NCBI RefSeq assembly: GCF_041346945.1
Contig: NZ_CP166850.1
Coordinates: 4,526,001-4,590,000, forward strand
Reading direction: 5' to 3'
Source: Amycolatopsis sp. cg9
GTDB lineage: Bacteria > Actinomycetota > Actinomycetes > Mycobacteriales > Pseudonocardiaceae
Length of the DNA: 64,000 nt
Position 1 is the stretch's first letter. Every line of letters starts with the position of its first letter. Made by a program: the position numbers and the translations under genes. The notes beneath the pieces were generated by a model. The model searched no databases. It was not told the DNA's origin and worked only from the letters and a program-made list of their open reading frames with translations. Positions 38,392 to 47,052 of this stretch are shown piece after piece.

Positions 38392-39127
38392 ATTCGAGGG
38401 CCTGGTGGCCGCCGTCACCGGAGGCGCCTCGGGCATCGGCAAGGCGGTGGCGACCCTGCTGGCCGAACGCGGGGCGCGGGTGGCGGTGCTCGACCTGAAG
38501 CCGGACGACGACGGCTTCCGCTGTGACGTCTCCTCCGATCAGGAAGTCCGCGAAGCGATCGATGCCGTCGTGGACCGCTTCGGGCGCCTCGACATCCTCG
38601 TCAACAACGCCGGGATCGGCGCGCAGGGCGACGTCACGGCCAACGACGACGACGAGTGGCACCGCGTGTTCGACGTCAACGTCGTCGGCATGGTCCGGCT
38701 CGCCCGCGCCGCGCTGCCGCACCTCAAGAACTCGCCGTCCGCGGCGATCGTCAACACCTGCTCCATCGCGGCCTGGGCCGGCCTGCCCAGCCGCGCGCTC
38801 TATTCGGCCACCAAGGGCGCGGTGCTCTCGCTGACCCTGGCGATGGCGACCGACCACCTGCCCGACCGGATCCGCGTCAACTGCGTGTGCCCCGGGACGG
38901 CGGACACCCCCTGGGTGGGCCGGCTGCTCGACGCCGCCGACGACCCGGCGGCCGAACGCGCGGCCCTCGCCGCCCGCCAGCCGATGGGCCGGCTGGTCAC
39001 CGCGGACGAAGTCGCCAACGCCGTCGTCTACCTCGCCAGCCCGCTTTCCGCTTCGACCACCGGCACCGCGCTCGCGGTCGACGGTGGCATGTACGGCCTG
39101 CGCCCGCGCGGCCCCGTTCAGCAATAA
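38384..39127 (+). CDS. SDR, probable 2-keto-3-deoxy-L-fuconate dehydrogenase
   Basis: 247 residues from GTG 38384, overlapping the dehydratase by 8 bp. Classical [15 protein letters not shown], Asp in AVLDLKPDD (NAD preference), NNAGIGAQG, catalytic Ser in VNTCSIAAW, and YSATKGAVL. In the pathway this step oxidises the 4-hydroxyl of 2-keto-3-deoxy-L-fuconate to the 2,4-diketo acid that the FAH-family gene then hydrolyses. Fold certain; step assigned by order in the cluster. Confidence 0.86.
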   Translation: MSEFEGLVAAVTGGASGIGKAVATLLAERGARVAVLDLKPDDDGFRCDVSSDQEVREAIDAVVDRFGRLDILVNNAGIGAQGDVTANDDDEWHRVFDVNVVGMVRLARAALPHLKNSPSAAIVNTCSIAAWAGLPSRALYSATKGAVLSLTLAMATDHLPDRIRVNCVCPGTADTPWVGRLLDAADDPAAERAALAARQPMGRLVTADEVANAVVYLASPLSASTTGTALAVDGGMYGLRPRGPVQQ

Positions 39128-39162
39128 CAGACTTGATTTCCGCTGTCATCAAGGAGGATGCG

Positions 39163-40221
39163 GTGCGCGCTGTGGTATTCCAAAACAGGGTGATCCAGGT
39201 GGCCGCCACGGCCGCCGTCTGCGGCCTGGTTCTGGCCGCCTGCGGGTCCACGAAGGACAACGCGTCGGCGCCCGCGGCGGGCGGTGGTTCCGGCGGCAAG
39301 GTCGGGGCGACCCTGCCGCTGCTCACCTCGCCGTTCTGGCAGGCCTACAACAACTACGTGCCGCAGATGGCCAAGTCCGAGGGCGTCGACGTCCTCCCGA
39401 CGGTCAACGCGGACAGCGACCCGGCGAAGCTGATCACCGACATCGGCACCTTCCTCAACCAGGGCGTCAAGGGCCTGGTCGTCACGCCGCTGGACTCCGC
39501 CGCGATCGTCGCCGGGCTCAAGCAGGCGGAGAACAAGGGTGTGCCGGTGGTCGCGGTCGACGTCGCCCCCGAGAGCGGCAAGGTCGCCATGGTGGTGCGG
39601 GCCGACAACAAGGCCTACGGCACCAAGGCGTGCGACGCGATCGGCGAGAAGGTCAAGTCCGGCAAGGTCGTGCAGATCATGGGCGACCTCGCCTCGGTCA
39701 ACGGCCGCGACCGCTCGGAAGCCTTCCGCGACTGCATGAAGGCCAAGTACCCGGGCATCCAGGTGCTGGAGATCCCGGCCGAGTGGAAGGCCGACAAGGC
39801 GTCCTCCGGGCTGGACAGCATGCTGACCGCGAACCCGGACATCAAGGGCGTCTACATGCAGGCCGGCGGTGTCTACCTGGCCCCGACCGAGCAGGCGCTC
39901 AAGCGCAAGAACCTGTTCTTCCCGGTCGGGGACCCGAAGCACATCGTGCTCGTGTCCAACGACGGCATCCCGCAGGAGCTGGCCGCGATCCGCGCCGGTG
40001 AGCTGGACGCCACCGTGTCCCAGCCGGCCGACGCCTACGCGAAGTACGGCCTGTACTGGCTGAAGAAGGCCATGGCGGGCGAGACGTTCAAGCCGGGTCC
40101 GACCGACCACGGCAGCACCATCGTCGAGATCAGCCCCGGCATCCTCGAGGACCAGCTGCCGGCGCCCGTCATCACCAAGGACAACGTGGACGACAAGGCC
40201 CTCTGGGGGAACAACCTGTGA
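39163..40221 (+). CDS. CUT2 sugar ABC transporter, substrate-binding lipoprotein
   Basis: 352 residues from GTG 39163, preceded by AAGGAGG with 5 nt spacing. It has a lipoprotein signal peptide with lipobox LAAC (about residues 22-26) and a Gly/Ser/Ala linker. The periplasmic-binding-protein type I fold follows (RbsB class): LPLLTSPFWQAYNNYV, TDIGTFLNQGVKGLVVTPLDSAAIV, GVPVVAVDV and the C-terminal HGSTIVEISPGI. Anchored outside the membrane, it presumably binds L-fucose. It is overlapped by the ATPase gene (GTGA). Confidence 0.9.
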   Translation: MRAVVFQNRVIQVAATAAVCGLVLAACGSTKDNASAPAAGGGSGGKVGATLPLLTSPFWQAYNNYVPQMAKSEGVDVLPTVNADSDPAKLITDIGTFLNQGVKGLVVTPLDSAAIVAGLKQAENKGVPVVAVDVAPESGKVAMVVRADNKAYGTKACDAIGEKVKSGKVVQIMGDLASVNGRDRSEAFRDCMKAKYPGIQVLEIPAEWKADKASSGLDSMLTANPDIKGVYMQAGGVYLAPTEQALKRKNLFFPVGDPKHIVLVSNDGIPQELAAIRAGELDATVSQPADAYAKYGLYWLKKAMAGETFKPGPTDHGSTIVEISPGILEDQLPAPVITKDNVDDKALWGNNL

Positions 40222-41741
40222 CCGCGCTGCCCGCCGGCGAAACCGCCGTCCCGGTGGTCAGCGCGCACGGCGTCGGAAAGCGCTACGGCCCCACCGTGGC
40301 GCTGCACGACGTCAGCCTCACCGTGCACCCCGGCGAATCGCACGCGCTCGTCGGGCGCAACGGGGCCGGCAAGTCGACGCTCGTCTCCATCCTCACCGGC
40401 CTGTCCGCCACGGACACCGGGCACGTCGAGTTCGGCGGCGAGCCGGCCCCGCCACTGTCCAAACAGGACGACTGGAAGGCGCGCGTCGCCTGCGTGTACC
40501 AGCACGCGATGGTCGTCCCGCAGCTCACCGTCGCCGAGAACCTGTTCCTCAACCGGCAGGCGGGTGGCGGGTTCGCCATCGGCTGGAAGTCGTTGCGGCG
40601 CCAGGCCCGTGAGCTGCTCGACTCCTGGGACGTCCACGTCGACGTCGACACCCCGGCCGGCGAGCTGTCGGTCGAGGACCGGCAGTTCGTCGAGATCGCC
40701 CGCGCGCTGTCCTACGGCGCCCGGTTCATCGTCCTCGACGAACCGACCGCGCAGCTGGACAGCCAGGCCATCGAGCGGCTCTTCGACCGGATGCGCCAGA
40801 TGCAGGCGGGCGGGGTGACCTTCCTGTTCATCTCGCACCACCTGCACGAGGTGTACGAGGTGTGCCAGGCCGTCACGGTGCTGCGCGACGCGAAGCACGT
40901 GCTGACCGCGCCGGTGTCCGAAGTGGGACGCGCGGAGCTGGTCGACGCGATGACCGGCGAGCCCGGCGGCTTGTCCGTGCGGGACGCCGCTTCGCGGGAG
41001 GCCCTCGAAGCCGACGCCCCGGAGATCCTCGCGGTCGACGGCCTCTCCGGTGACAGCTTCCACGACGTCTCGTTCCGGCTCCACCAGGGCGAAGTCGTCG
41101 GGTTCGCGGGCAGCAACGCCAGCGGGAAGCACCAGGTCGCCGAGACCGTCTACGGCCTGCGGACGCCGTCCGCGGGCACGATCCGCGTCGACGGCTCGCC
41201 GCTGCGGCCGGGGGACATCCCGGCGGCGCTGCGCGCGGGCATCGGCTGCGTCCCGCGCGACCGGCACCACGAAGGCCTGGTGCTGGAGCACTCGATCGCG
41301 GACAACGCCACGCTGTCCATCCTGGACAAGCTGGGCCGCGGCGGGATCGCTTCCCCGGGCACCCGGTTCGCGAAGGCGTCGCAGGCGCTCGAGGACTACG
41401 ACATCGTGGCCGCGAGCGCCGAGCAGCCGGTGTCGGACCTCTCCGGCGGCAACCAGCAGAAGGTCGTCCTGGCGCGGGCCTTGCTGAGCGACCCGCGGGT
41501 GGTCGTGCTGATCAACCCGACCGCCGGGGTGGACGTGAAGTCGAAGGAGGCGCTGCTCGCGGTCGTCGACCGGGTGCGCGCCGAAGGCAAGGCGGTGCTG
41601 ATCGTCAGCGACGAGCTCGACGACCTGCGCCTGAGCGACCGGGTCCTGGTGCTGCGCGCCGGGGCCGTCGTCGCCGAGCACCAGGCCGGGTGGTCCGACG
41701 GCGACCTCGTGGCCGACATCGAAGGAGTCGAGCTTTCGTGA
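40218..41741 (+). CDS. CUT2 sugar ABC transporter, duplicated ATPase subunit
   Basis: 507 residues, two fused nucleotide-binding domains. NBD1 (about 10-240): Walker A VGRNGAGKST, signature reduced to LSVEDRQFVE, and Walker B FIVLDEPTAQLD intact. NBD2 (about 265-500): Walker A GSNASGKHQ, signature LSGGNQQKV intact, but Walker B is VVLINPTAGVD, so the Asp and catalytic Glu are Ile and Asn. One composite site (NBD1 Walker A/B with NBD2 signature) should hydrolyse ATP; the other is degenerate. RbsA-class importer ATPase. It overlaps both neighbours. Confidence 0.92.
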   Translation: MTALPAGETAVPVVSAHGVGKRYGPTVALHDVSLTVHPGESHALVGRNGAGKSTLVSILTGLSATDTGHVEFGGEPAPPLSKQDDWKARVACVYQHAMVVPQLTVAENLFLNRQAGGGFAIGWKSLRRQARELLDSWDVHVDVDTPAGELSVEDRQFVEIARALSYGARFIVLDEPTAQLDSQAIERLFDRMRQMQAGGVTFLFISHHLHEVYEVCQAVTVLRDAKHVLTAPVSEVGRAELVDAMTGEPGGLSVRDAASREALEADAPEILAVDGLSGDSFHDVSFRLHQGEVVGFAGSNASGKHQVAETVYGLRTPSAGTIRVDGSPLRPGDIPAALRAGIGCVPRDRHHEGLVLEHSIADNATLSILDKLGRGGIASPGTRFAKASQALEDYDIVAASAEQPVSDLSGGNQQKVVLARALLSDPRVVVLINPTAGVDVKSKEALLAVVDRVRAEGKAVLIVSDELDDLRLSDRVLVLRAGAVVAEHQAGWSDGDLVADIEGVELS

Positions 41742-42751
41742 CCGACGTGATGACCTCTCCGCAAACGGAGCTGCCCGCGCCACCCCGGCGCCGGAAAGCC
41801 GGCTGGCTGCGTGAACTCGCGCTGCTGCCCGCACTGGTCGTGGTGTTCGTCATCGGCGGCCTGGTCGACGACACGTTCGTCGGCTGGAGCAACATCGTCA
41901 GCATCCTGACCGCGTCGGCGGCGCTGTCGCTGGTCGTGCTGGGCGAGTCGCTGGTGCTGATCACCGGGAAGTTCGACCTGTCGCTGGAGTCCACGATGGG
42001 CCTGGCGCCGGCGCTCGGCGCGATGGTCGTGATCCCGGCGGCGTCGGCCGGCTTCGGCGTCGAGCTGCCGTCGGCGATCGGCCTGCTGGTGATCCCGCTG
42101 TGCGGGGCGCTGGTCGGGTTCGTCAACGGCTTCCTGATCGTGAAGCTGAAGCTGAACGCCTTCATCGTCACCCTGGCCATGCTGACCGTGCTCCGCGGCG
42201 TCCAGGTCGGGTCGACGCAGGGCAAGACGCTGTTCAACCTGCCCGACTCGTTCACGAACCTCGCCACGACGACGTTCGCCGGCCTGCCGATGTCGGTCTG
42301 GCTGGCGGCGGCGCTGTTCGCGGTCGCCGGCTGGGTGCTGCGCTACCACCGCGTCGGCCGCGCGCTGTACGCGATCGGCGGCAACCGCGAAGCCGCGCGG
42401 GCGGCCGGTGTGCGCGTCGACCGGATCGCGTGGGCGGTGTTCGTCGTCGCCGGGATCCTCGCCGCGATCGGCGGGCTCGCGTACACCGGGTACGTCGGCG
42501 CGCTGGGCGCGAACCAGGGCTCCGGGATGATCCTGCAGGTGTTCGCGGCGGCGGTGATCGGCGGCGTCTCGCTCGACGGCGGCAAGGGCACCCTGGTCGG
42601 TGCGCTGACCGGCGTCCTGCTGCTGTCGTCGGTGTCGAGCCTGCTCAACTACGCGCACGTCCGCGCGGAGTGGCAGGGCGCGATCTACGGCGCCATCATC
42701 CTGGTCGCGCTGATCATCGCCCGGTACGCGGGCGGAAAGCCCCAGACCTGA
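41738..42751 (+). CDS. CUT2 sugar ABC transporter, permease
   Basis: 337 residues from GTG 41738, overlapping the ATPase stop (GTGA). About 8-10 hydrophobic segments, with the RbsC-class pattern ESLVLITGKFDLSLEST after the first spans, NGFLIVKLKLNAFIVTLAMLTVLRG, GNREAARAAGVRV (ATPase-coupling loop) and the C-terminal VIGGVSLDGGKGT. Last gene of the operon on this side. A weak GTGATC/GATCAC hairpin follows at 42762-42777. Confidence 0.93.
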   Translation: MTDVMTSPQTELPAPPRRRKAGWLRELALLPALVVVFVIGGLVDDTFVGWSNIVSILTASAALSLVVLGESLVLITGKFDLSLESTMGLAPALGAMVVIPAASAGFGVELPSAIGLLVIPLCGALVGFVNGFLIVKLKLNAFIVTLAMLTVLRGVQVGSTQGKTLFNLPDSFTNLATTTFAGLPMSVWLAAALFAVAGWVLRYHRVGRALYAIGGNREAARAAGVRVDRIAWAVFVVAGILAAIGGLAYTGYVGALGANQGSGMILQVFAAAVIGGVSLDGGKGTLVGALTGVLLLSSVSSLLNYAHVRAEWQGAIYGAIILVALIIARYAGGKPQT

Positions 42752-42779
42752 TGGTCACTCCGTGATCATCGGATCACTG

Positions 42780-43502
42780 TCAGGAGGCTTCCGCGGCCGG
42801 CTCGGCTTCCACCGTCGGGTCGTCCGCGGTGCCCAGGGCGTTGCGCAGCCACTGCTCCACGCCCGCGACGTGCACGGTCGCCCACGAGCGCGCCAGTTCC
42901 GGCTCGCGCGCCGCGATGGCCTCGTAGATCGCCGTGTGCTGCTCGCGGGTCTTCGCGACCGCGCCCTCCTGGGTGAGGCCGCGCCAGATCCGCGCGCGGG
43001 CGGTCGGGCCGGAGAGGCTGTCGAGCAGCGAGCAGAGCACCGGGTTGCCGGAGCCGTCGGCGATCTTGCGGTGGAACTGCAGGTCGTTGGCGACCAGCGC
43101 CTCGACGGTCGGCGAGTCCTCCAGCTCGCCGAGCAGCTGGCCGAGCTCGGTGATGTCGTCGTCGCTCATGTGCAGCGCGGCGAGCGCGGTCGCGGCCGGC
43201 TCGAGGATCCGCCGCACGGCGAGGAAGTCGAGAACGGTGTCGTCGCGGTGGAAGTCGACCACGAACGTCATCGCGTCGAGCAGCAGGTTCGGCTCGAGGC
43301 TGGTGACGTACGTGCCGTCGCCCTGGCGGACGTCGAGCACCCTGATCAGGCACAACGCCTTGACGGCCTCCCGCAGGGAGCTGCGCGAGAGCCCCAGCCG
43401 CTGGGCCAGCTCGGCCTCCTTGGGCAGCCGGTCGCCCGGCGCCAGCTCGCCGGAGATGATCATGTCCTTGATCTTGTCGATCGCGACATCGGTGACGGGC
43501 AT
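42780..43502 (-). CDS. FadR-subfamily GntR regulator of the fucose cluster
   Basis: 240 residues from the ATG at 43502. Winged helix (about 5-70): GELAPGDRLPKEAELAQRLGLSRSSLREAVKAL and the GDGTYV wing. FCD domain (about 85-215) with DFLAVRRILEPAATALAA, ANDLQFHRKIADGSGNP and EQHTAIYEAIAAREPE. It is placed between the transport operon and the mutarotase operon and is divergent from the latter. The palindrome GGTGT-TCG-ACACC at 43540-43552 is its likely site. It presumably responds to L-fuconate or a downstream keto acid. Confidence 0.92.
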   Translation of the reverse strand: MPVTDVAIDKIKDMIISGELAPGDRLPKEAELAQRLGLSRSSLREAVKALCLIRVLDVRQGDGTYVTSLEPNLLLDAMTFVVDFHRDDTVLDFLAVRRILEPAATALAALHMSDDDITELGQLLGELEDSPTVEALVANDLQFHRKIADGSGNPVLCSLLDSLSGPTARARIWRGLTQEGAVAKTREQHTAIYEAIAAREPELARSWATVHVAGVEQWLRNALGTADDPTVEAEPAAEAS

Positions 43503-43539
43503 CGCGTCCGTCCTCCCTGCACCAGACCTCGGATGTTTC

Positions 43540-43552
43540 GGTGTTCGACACC
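43540..43552. promoter_or_regulatory. Operator-like palindrome in the FadR/mutarotase divergent promoter
   Basis: Perfect GGTGT-TCG-ACACC, 38 bp before the regulator start and 31 bp before the mutarotase start. FCD-type GntR proteins use short palindromes of this kind. Confidence 0.5.
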
Positions 43553-43582
43553 AGCGTGCCATGACCCGGCCAAGGAGTGGTG

Positions 43583-43921
43583 ATGACCCACCAGCCCGCA
43601 CCTCAAAGAGTGGCCCTGCACACCCGCTTGAAGCCCGGCAAGGAGGCCGAGTACGAGTCCGTCCACGCCGTCATCCCGCCCGGGCTGGACACGGCGTTGC
43701 GCGAAGCCGGCGTCCGCACCTGGCGGATCTGGCGTAACGGTCTCGACCTCTTCCACGTCGTCGAAGTCGACGACTACGCGGCGATGCGGGCAGCGTTGCG
43801 GGACCACCCCGCCAACGTCCCGTGGCAGGCGAGGATGGCCGAGCTGCTGGCCGTCGAAGACGACTACTCCGGCGACGACACCGGCATCGGGCTGGTCTGG
43901 GAACTGCCGGTGAAGGAGTGA
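43583..43921 (+). CDS. L-rhamnose mutarotase-family protein, probable L-fucose mutarotase
   Basis: 112 residues from ATG 43583, preceded by AAGGAG at proper spacing. RhaM/YiiL-type dimeric alpha/beta barrel fold: VALHTRLKPGKEAEYESVHAVIPPGL, REAGVRTWRIWRNGLDLFHVVEVDDY, and the C-terminal Trp-containing GIGLVWEL. It interconverts alpha and beta anomers of 6-deoxyhexoses, supplying the anomer used by the dehydrogenase. The stop overlaps the aldo/keto reductase start (GTGA). Confidence 0.88.
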   Translation: MTHQPAPQRVALHTRLKPGKEAEYESVHAVIPPGLDTALREAGVRTWRIWRNGLDLFHVVEVDDYAAMRAALRDHPANVPWQARMAELLAVEDDYSGDDTGIGLVWELPVKE

Positions 43922-44895
43922 CGGCGTTGGAACTCTCCCTGTCCCCGCTGGGTCTCGGCTGCGCGCAGCTGGGCAACCTCTACCACGCGATCAGCGACGA
44001 GACGGCGGCCGCGACCGTGCGCCGCGCCTGGGACGAGGGCATCCGGTACTTCGACACCGCGCCGCACTACGGCCTCGGCCTCTCGGAGACCCGGCTCGGC
44101 GCGGCCCTGCGGGCGTACCCCCGCGACGAGTACGTGCTGTCCACGAAGGTCGGGCGCGTGCTCGAACCGGACTCCGGCGGTGCCGGGCGGCAAGACGACC
44201 AGGGCTTCGCCGTCCCCGCCGCCTACCGGCGCCGGTGGGACTTCAGCCGCGACGGCGTCCTGCGGTCCTTCGAGGACAGCTTGACGAGGCTGGGGCTCGA
44301 CCGCGTCGACGTCGTCTACGTCCACGACCCCGACGACCACTTCGAGGAAGCCCTGCGCGGCGCCTTCCCCGCGCTGCGCGAGCTGCGGGACCAGGGCGTG
44401 ATCGGCGCGTTCGGCGCCGGGATGAACCAGGCGCCGATGCTCGCCGAGTTCGTCCGCCGCACCGACCTCGACGTCCTGCTCGTGGCCGGCCGCTACACGC
44501 TGCTGGACCAGCCGGCGCTCGACGAGCTGCTGCCGCTCTGCCTCGACCGCGGGGTCCGCGTGGTCGCCGGCGGCGCGTTCAACGGCGGCATCCTGGCGAC
44601 GGCCGAACCGGGCCGCGTCTACGACTACGCCGAGGCGCCGCCCGAGCTTGTCGAACGGGCCGGCCGGATCGCGGCGATCTGCGCACGGCACGGTGTCGAG
44701 CTGCCGGAAGCGGCGCTGGCGCTGCCGATGGCGCACCCCGCGGTGGCGTCGGTCGTCGTCGGCGCGCACGATCCTTCCCAGGTCGGCGTCAACGCGCGGC
44801 GCGCCAGGGCGGTCGTGCCGCCGGCGCTGTGGACCGAACTCGTCGGCGCGGGCCTGCTGCGGGCCGACGTCGTCATCGCCGAAGGAGTCTCATGA
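43918..44895 (+). CDS. Aldo/keto reductase, probable L-fucose dehydrogenase
   Basis: 325 residues from GTG 43918. AKR TIM barrel: GLGCAQLGNLYHAIS, catalytic Asp-Tyr in YFDTAPHYGLGLSETRLG, Lys in VLSTKVGR, LDRVDVVYVHDPDDH, and the C-terminal cofactor loop SVVVGAHDPSQVGVN. This sub-type (L-fucose/D-threo-aldose 1-dehydrogenase) oxidises C1 of L-fucose to the lactone, rather than reducing aldehydes. It sits between mutarotase and lactonase, as the chemistry requires. The stop overlaps the next start (ATGA). Confidence 0.9.
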   Translation: MTALELSLSPLGLGCAQLGNLYHAISDETAAATVRRAWDEGIRYFDTAPHYGLGLSETRLGAALRAYPRDEYVLSTKVGRVLEPDSGGAGRQDDQGFAVPAAYRRRWDFSRDGVLRSFEDSLTRLGLDRVDVVYVHDPDDHFEEALRGAFPALRELRDQGVIGAFGAGMNQAPMLAEFVRRTDLDVLLVAGRYTLLDQPALDELLPLCLDRGVRVVAGGAFNGGILATAEPGRVYDYAEAPPELVERAGRIAAICARHGVELPEAALALPMAHPAVASVVVGAHDPSQVGVNARRARAVVPPALWTELVGAGLLRADVVIAEGVS

Positions 44896-45743
44896 TCGAC
44901 GCGCACCACCACCTGTGGGAGCCGGCGCGGCGCGCTTACCCCTGGATGGCGGGCGAAGCGCTGGACCCGATCCGCCGGCCGTACACCGTGGACGACCTGC
45001 GCGCGGTGACGAAGGCGGCGGGCGTGCACGCGACCGTCCTCGTGCAGACCGTGTCCTCGGCGGCGGAGACCGAGGAGTTCCTCGCCACCGCGGCGGCGGA
45101 ACCGGTGATCGCGGGCGTGGTCGGCTGGGTGGACCTCGAAGCCCCGGACGTCGCCGACCGGCTGGCCGCCCTGCGCGGGCCCCTGGTCGGGATCCGGCAC
45201 CAGGTGGAGACCGAACCGGACGACGAGTGGCTGCTGCGTCCCGCCGTGCTGGCCGGGCTGGGCGCGGTGGCGTCGGCGGGCTTGGCGTACGACCTGCTCG
45301 TGCGCGTCGACCAGCTGCCGGCGGCCGCCGCGCTGGCGGAACGACTGCCGGAGCTGCGGCTGGTGCTGGACCACGCGGCCAAGCCGCCGATCGCGGCGGG
45401 GGAGTGGGAGCCGTGGGCGTCCGGGGTGGCCGCGCTGGCCGCGCGCGAGAACGTCGTGTGCAAGCTTTCGGGCCTGGTCACGGAGGCGGACTGGACCGGG
45501 TGGGAGGTCGGGCACCTGCGGCGGTACGTGGACCACGTGCTCGACGTGTTCGGCCCGGGCCGGCTGCTGTTCGGCTCGGACTGGCCGGTGTGCGAGCTGG
45601 CGGCGTCCTACGAGCTGGTCGTGGACGCGGCGATCGCACTGACGGGCGGGCTGTCGGACGCGGAGCGCCTGGCCGTCTTCGAGCTCAACGCCCGGGCGGC
45701 CTACGACGTGGATGCGGGCGGGGAGACCTCTTCCAGGGGGTAA
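44892..45743 (+). CDS. Amidohydrolase, probable L-fuconolactonase
   Basis: 283 residues. Amidohydrolase_2 (COG3618) fold: metal-site HHHLW at residues 5-9, LVQTVSSAAETEEFL, the VGWVDLEAPD strand, His in RLVLDHAAKPPI, CKLSGLVTEADW, and the C-terminal Asp in LLFGSDWPVCEL. Enzymes of this family open L-fucono- and L-rhamnonolactones. It is the last gene of the mutarotase-dehydrogenase-lactonase operon; its stop lies in the loop of a terminator hairpin. Confidence 0.9.
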   Translation: MIDAHHHLWEPARRAYPWMAGEALDPIRRPYTVDDLRAVTKAAGVHATVLVQTVSSAAETEEFLATAAAEPVIAGVVGWVDLEAPDVADRLAALRGPLVGIRHQVETEPDDEWLLRPAVLAGLGAVASAGLAYDLLVRVDQLPAAAALAERLPELRLVLDHAAKPPIAAGEWEPWASGVAALAARENVVCKLSGLVTEADWTGWEVGHLRRYVDHVLDVFGPGRLLFGSDWPVCELAASYELVVDAAIALTGGLSDAERLAVFELNARAAYDVDAGGETSSRG

Positions 45744-45760
45744 AAGAGGTTTCCCCGCCC
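45716..45760. terminator. Bidirectional terminator overlapping the lactonase 3' end
   Basis: 17-nt arms (GGGCGGGGAGACCTCTT and its complement with one G-U wobble) around an 11-nt loop that contains the lactonase stop. It ends 15 bp before the stop of the converging sigma-factor gene. Confidence 0.88.
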
Positions 45761-45774
45761 GCCGTTCGGGTGGC

Positions 45775-46431
45775 CTAGAACTCGTCGTCGCCGATCATGC
45801 CGCGCAACCGGGTCAGCGCCCGGTGCTGCGTCACGCGCACGTTGCCCGGCGAGATGCCGAGCGCTTCGGCGGTCTCCTGGGCGGAGAAGCCGACGGCGAT
45901 GCGCAGGGTCAGGATCTCCTGCTGCACCCGCGGCAGCGAGGCGAGCAGCCGGCCGAGGCGCGCGCCGAGGTCGAGGTGCAGGGCGTGGGACTCCGGTTCG
46001 TTGCCGGCGACCAGCGGGCGCTCCGGGAGCTCGGGGACGGGCTCGGAGCGGTCGCGGGCGACGGCGCGGTAGGCGTCGGCGACCTTGTTGGCCGCGATCG
46101 CGTGCACGAGGTAGAGGAACGAGCCGCCGCGGTCCTGATAATCGGGAAGGGCCTTCAGCACCGCGAGGCAGACTTCCTGGGCGACGTCGTCGGCCGAGAG
46201 GTAGGACAGGTCGCGCCCGCCCATGCGCGCCCGGCAGTAGCGGACCACCACCGGCTCGATCATCTGCAGCAGGGAGTGGATCGCGGCGGGGTTCCCCTCA
46301 CCCGCGTCCTTCACCAGGGGGTCGAGGTCCTCCTTGGTGAGCCGCCCGCTGGGCCGGGGCAATGACTCCGGAGTGCGATAATCGCGAACGGCGGAAGTGG
46401 GTTCCGCGGTGGTTTGCGGCGGTGCTGTCAT
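45775..46431 (-). CDS. ECF sigma factor, SigD/ShbA type
   Basis: 218 residues from the ATG at 46431. Region 2 (about 50-120): IEPVVVRYCRARMGGRD, DDVAQEVCLAVLKALP and FLYLVHAIAANKVADAYR. Region 4 (about 155-212): LPRVQQEILTLRIAVGFSAQETAEALGISPGNVRVTQHRALTRL. The SADDVAQEVCLA and AANKVADA segments match mycobacterial SigD and streptomycete ShbA, the sigma factor that drives hrdB. Neither guaB nor groEL is adjacent as it is in those genomes, so I do not assign the symbol. No anti-sigma gene follows. Confidence 0.9.
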   Translation of the reverse strand: MTAPPQTTAEPTSAVRDYRTPESLPRPSGRLTKEDLDPLVKDAGEGNPAAIHSLLQMIEPVVVRYCRARMGGRDLSYLSADDVAQEVCLAVLKALPDYQDRGGSFLYLVHAIAANKVADAYRAVARDRSEPVPELPERPLVAGNEPESHALHLDLGARLGRLLASLPRVQQEILTLRIAVGFSAQETAEALGISPGNVRVTQHRALTRLRGMIGDDEF

Positions 46432-46685
46432 GGTCGTCTCCCCGGCCGACCCTCGACCGCCGCTGCCGGGGGACTCCACTCTCCGTGACTTTCCGGTTGC
46501 AGATACTCCGTGAGATCCGGGTTGATCTGCGATCCGTGCGACGCTGGGTAATCGTAAGCACCTCCATGGCGGTCAGTCCAGATTTCAACGACCAATACCC
46601 CGTTCGCAGGAGCGACCGTGATGTTCCCGCGACCAGCCCCCGCACATTGCGATTAATCGGTTTCAGGATGTGCCGAGTTCACCCG

Positions 46686-46982
46686 TCAGTGGAAGATGGC
46701 CACGGAAGCGGCAGTGGCGGTCACGGCGAGCGACGCGATCGCGGGCAGTGCGGGGTGCGCCGGCCCCGGTTCGGGCGTCCGCAAGGCCCGTTCGCGCAGC
46801 GTTCCGAAGGCCGCCAGCAGGGCGGATGTGCCCGCGGACAGCAAAACGGGGACGAGGGCGACCCCCCAATGGCGCTGGGCGGCGGAGTGCAGGAGCAGTA
46901 CCGTGCAGGCAGCGGCCGCCAGTGCCGTCCGGCGCCAAGCGAGGCCGGTGCGCTCGGCTTGAGCCCCCCTTGCCGGATTCAC
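46686..46982 (-). CDS. DUF202 membrane protein (short form)
   Basis: 98 residues from GTG 46982. It opens with ERTGLAWRRTALAAA, the conserved DUF202/YidH N-terminal Arg-rich turn before span 1, then three hydrophobic segments. DUF202 proteins are inner-membrane proteins of unknown function that commonly occur as adjacent pairs. Here the second member is 70 bp upstream on the same strand, so both form one transcript with the GtrA gene. Confidence 0.82.
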   Translation of the reverse strand: MNPARGAQAERTGLAWRRTALAAAACTVLLLHSAAQRHWGVALVPVLLSAGTSALLAAFGTLRERALRTPEPGPAHPALPAIASLAVTATAASVAIFH

Positions 46983-47052
46983 GACCGGCCCTGAGGGCCC
47001 GTGACGGTATTTCTGACCTGGTGATAATCGCGAGGGAGCGGTATTCGCGGCA

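Noticed and set aside
42762..42777. GTGATC-ATCG-GATCAC as a strong terminator
   Set aside because: Only 6 bp arms and no support beyond position, so it is mentioned but not listed as a feature.
46432..46685. Plus-strand gene between the sigma factor and DUF202 genes
   Set aside because: Open frames here are Ser/Arg-rich shadows; the region fits a promoter and 3' untranslated space.
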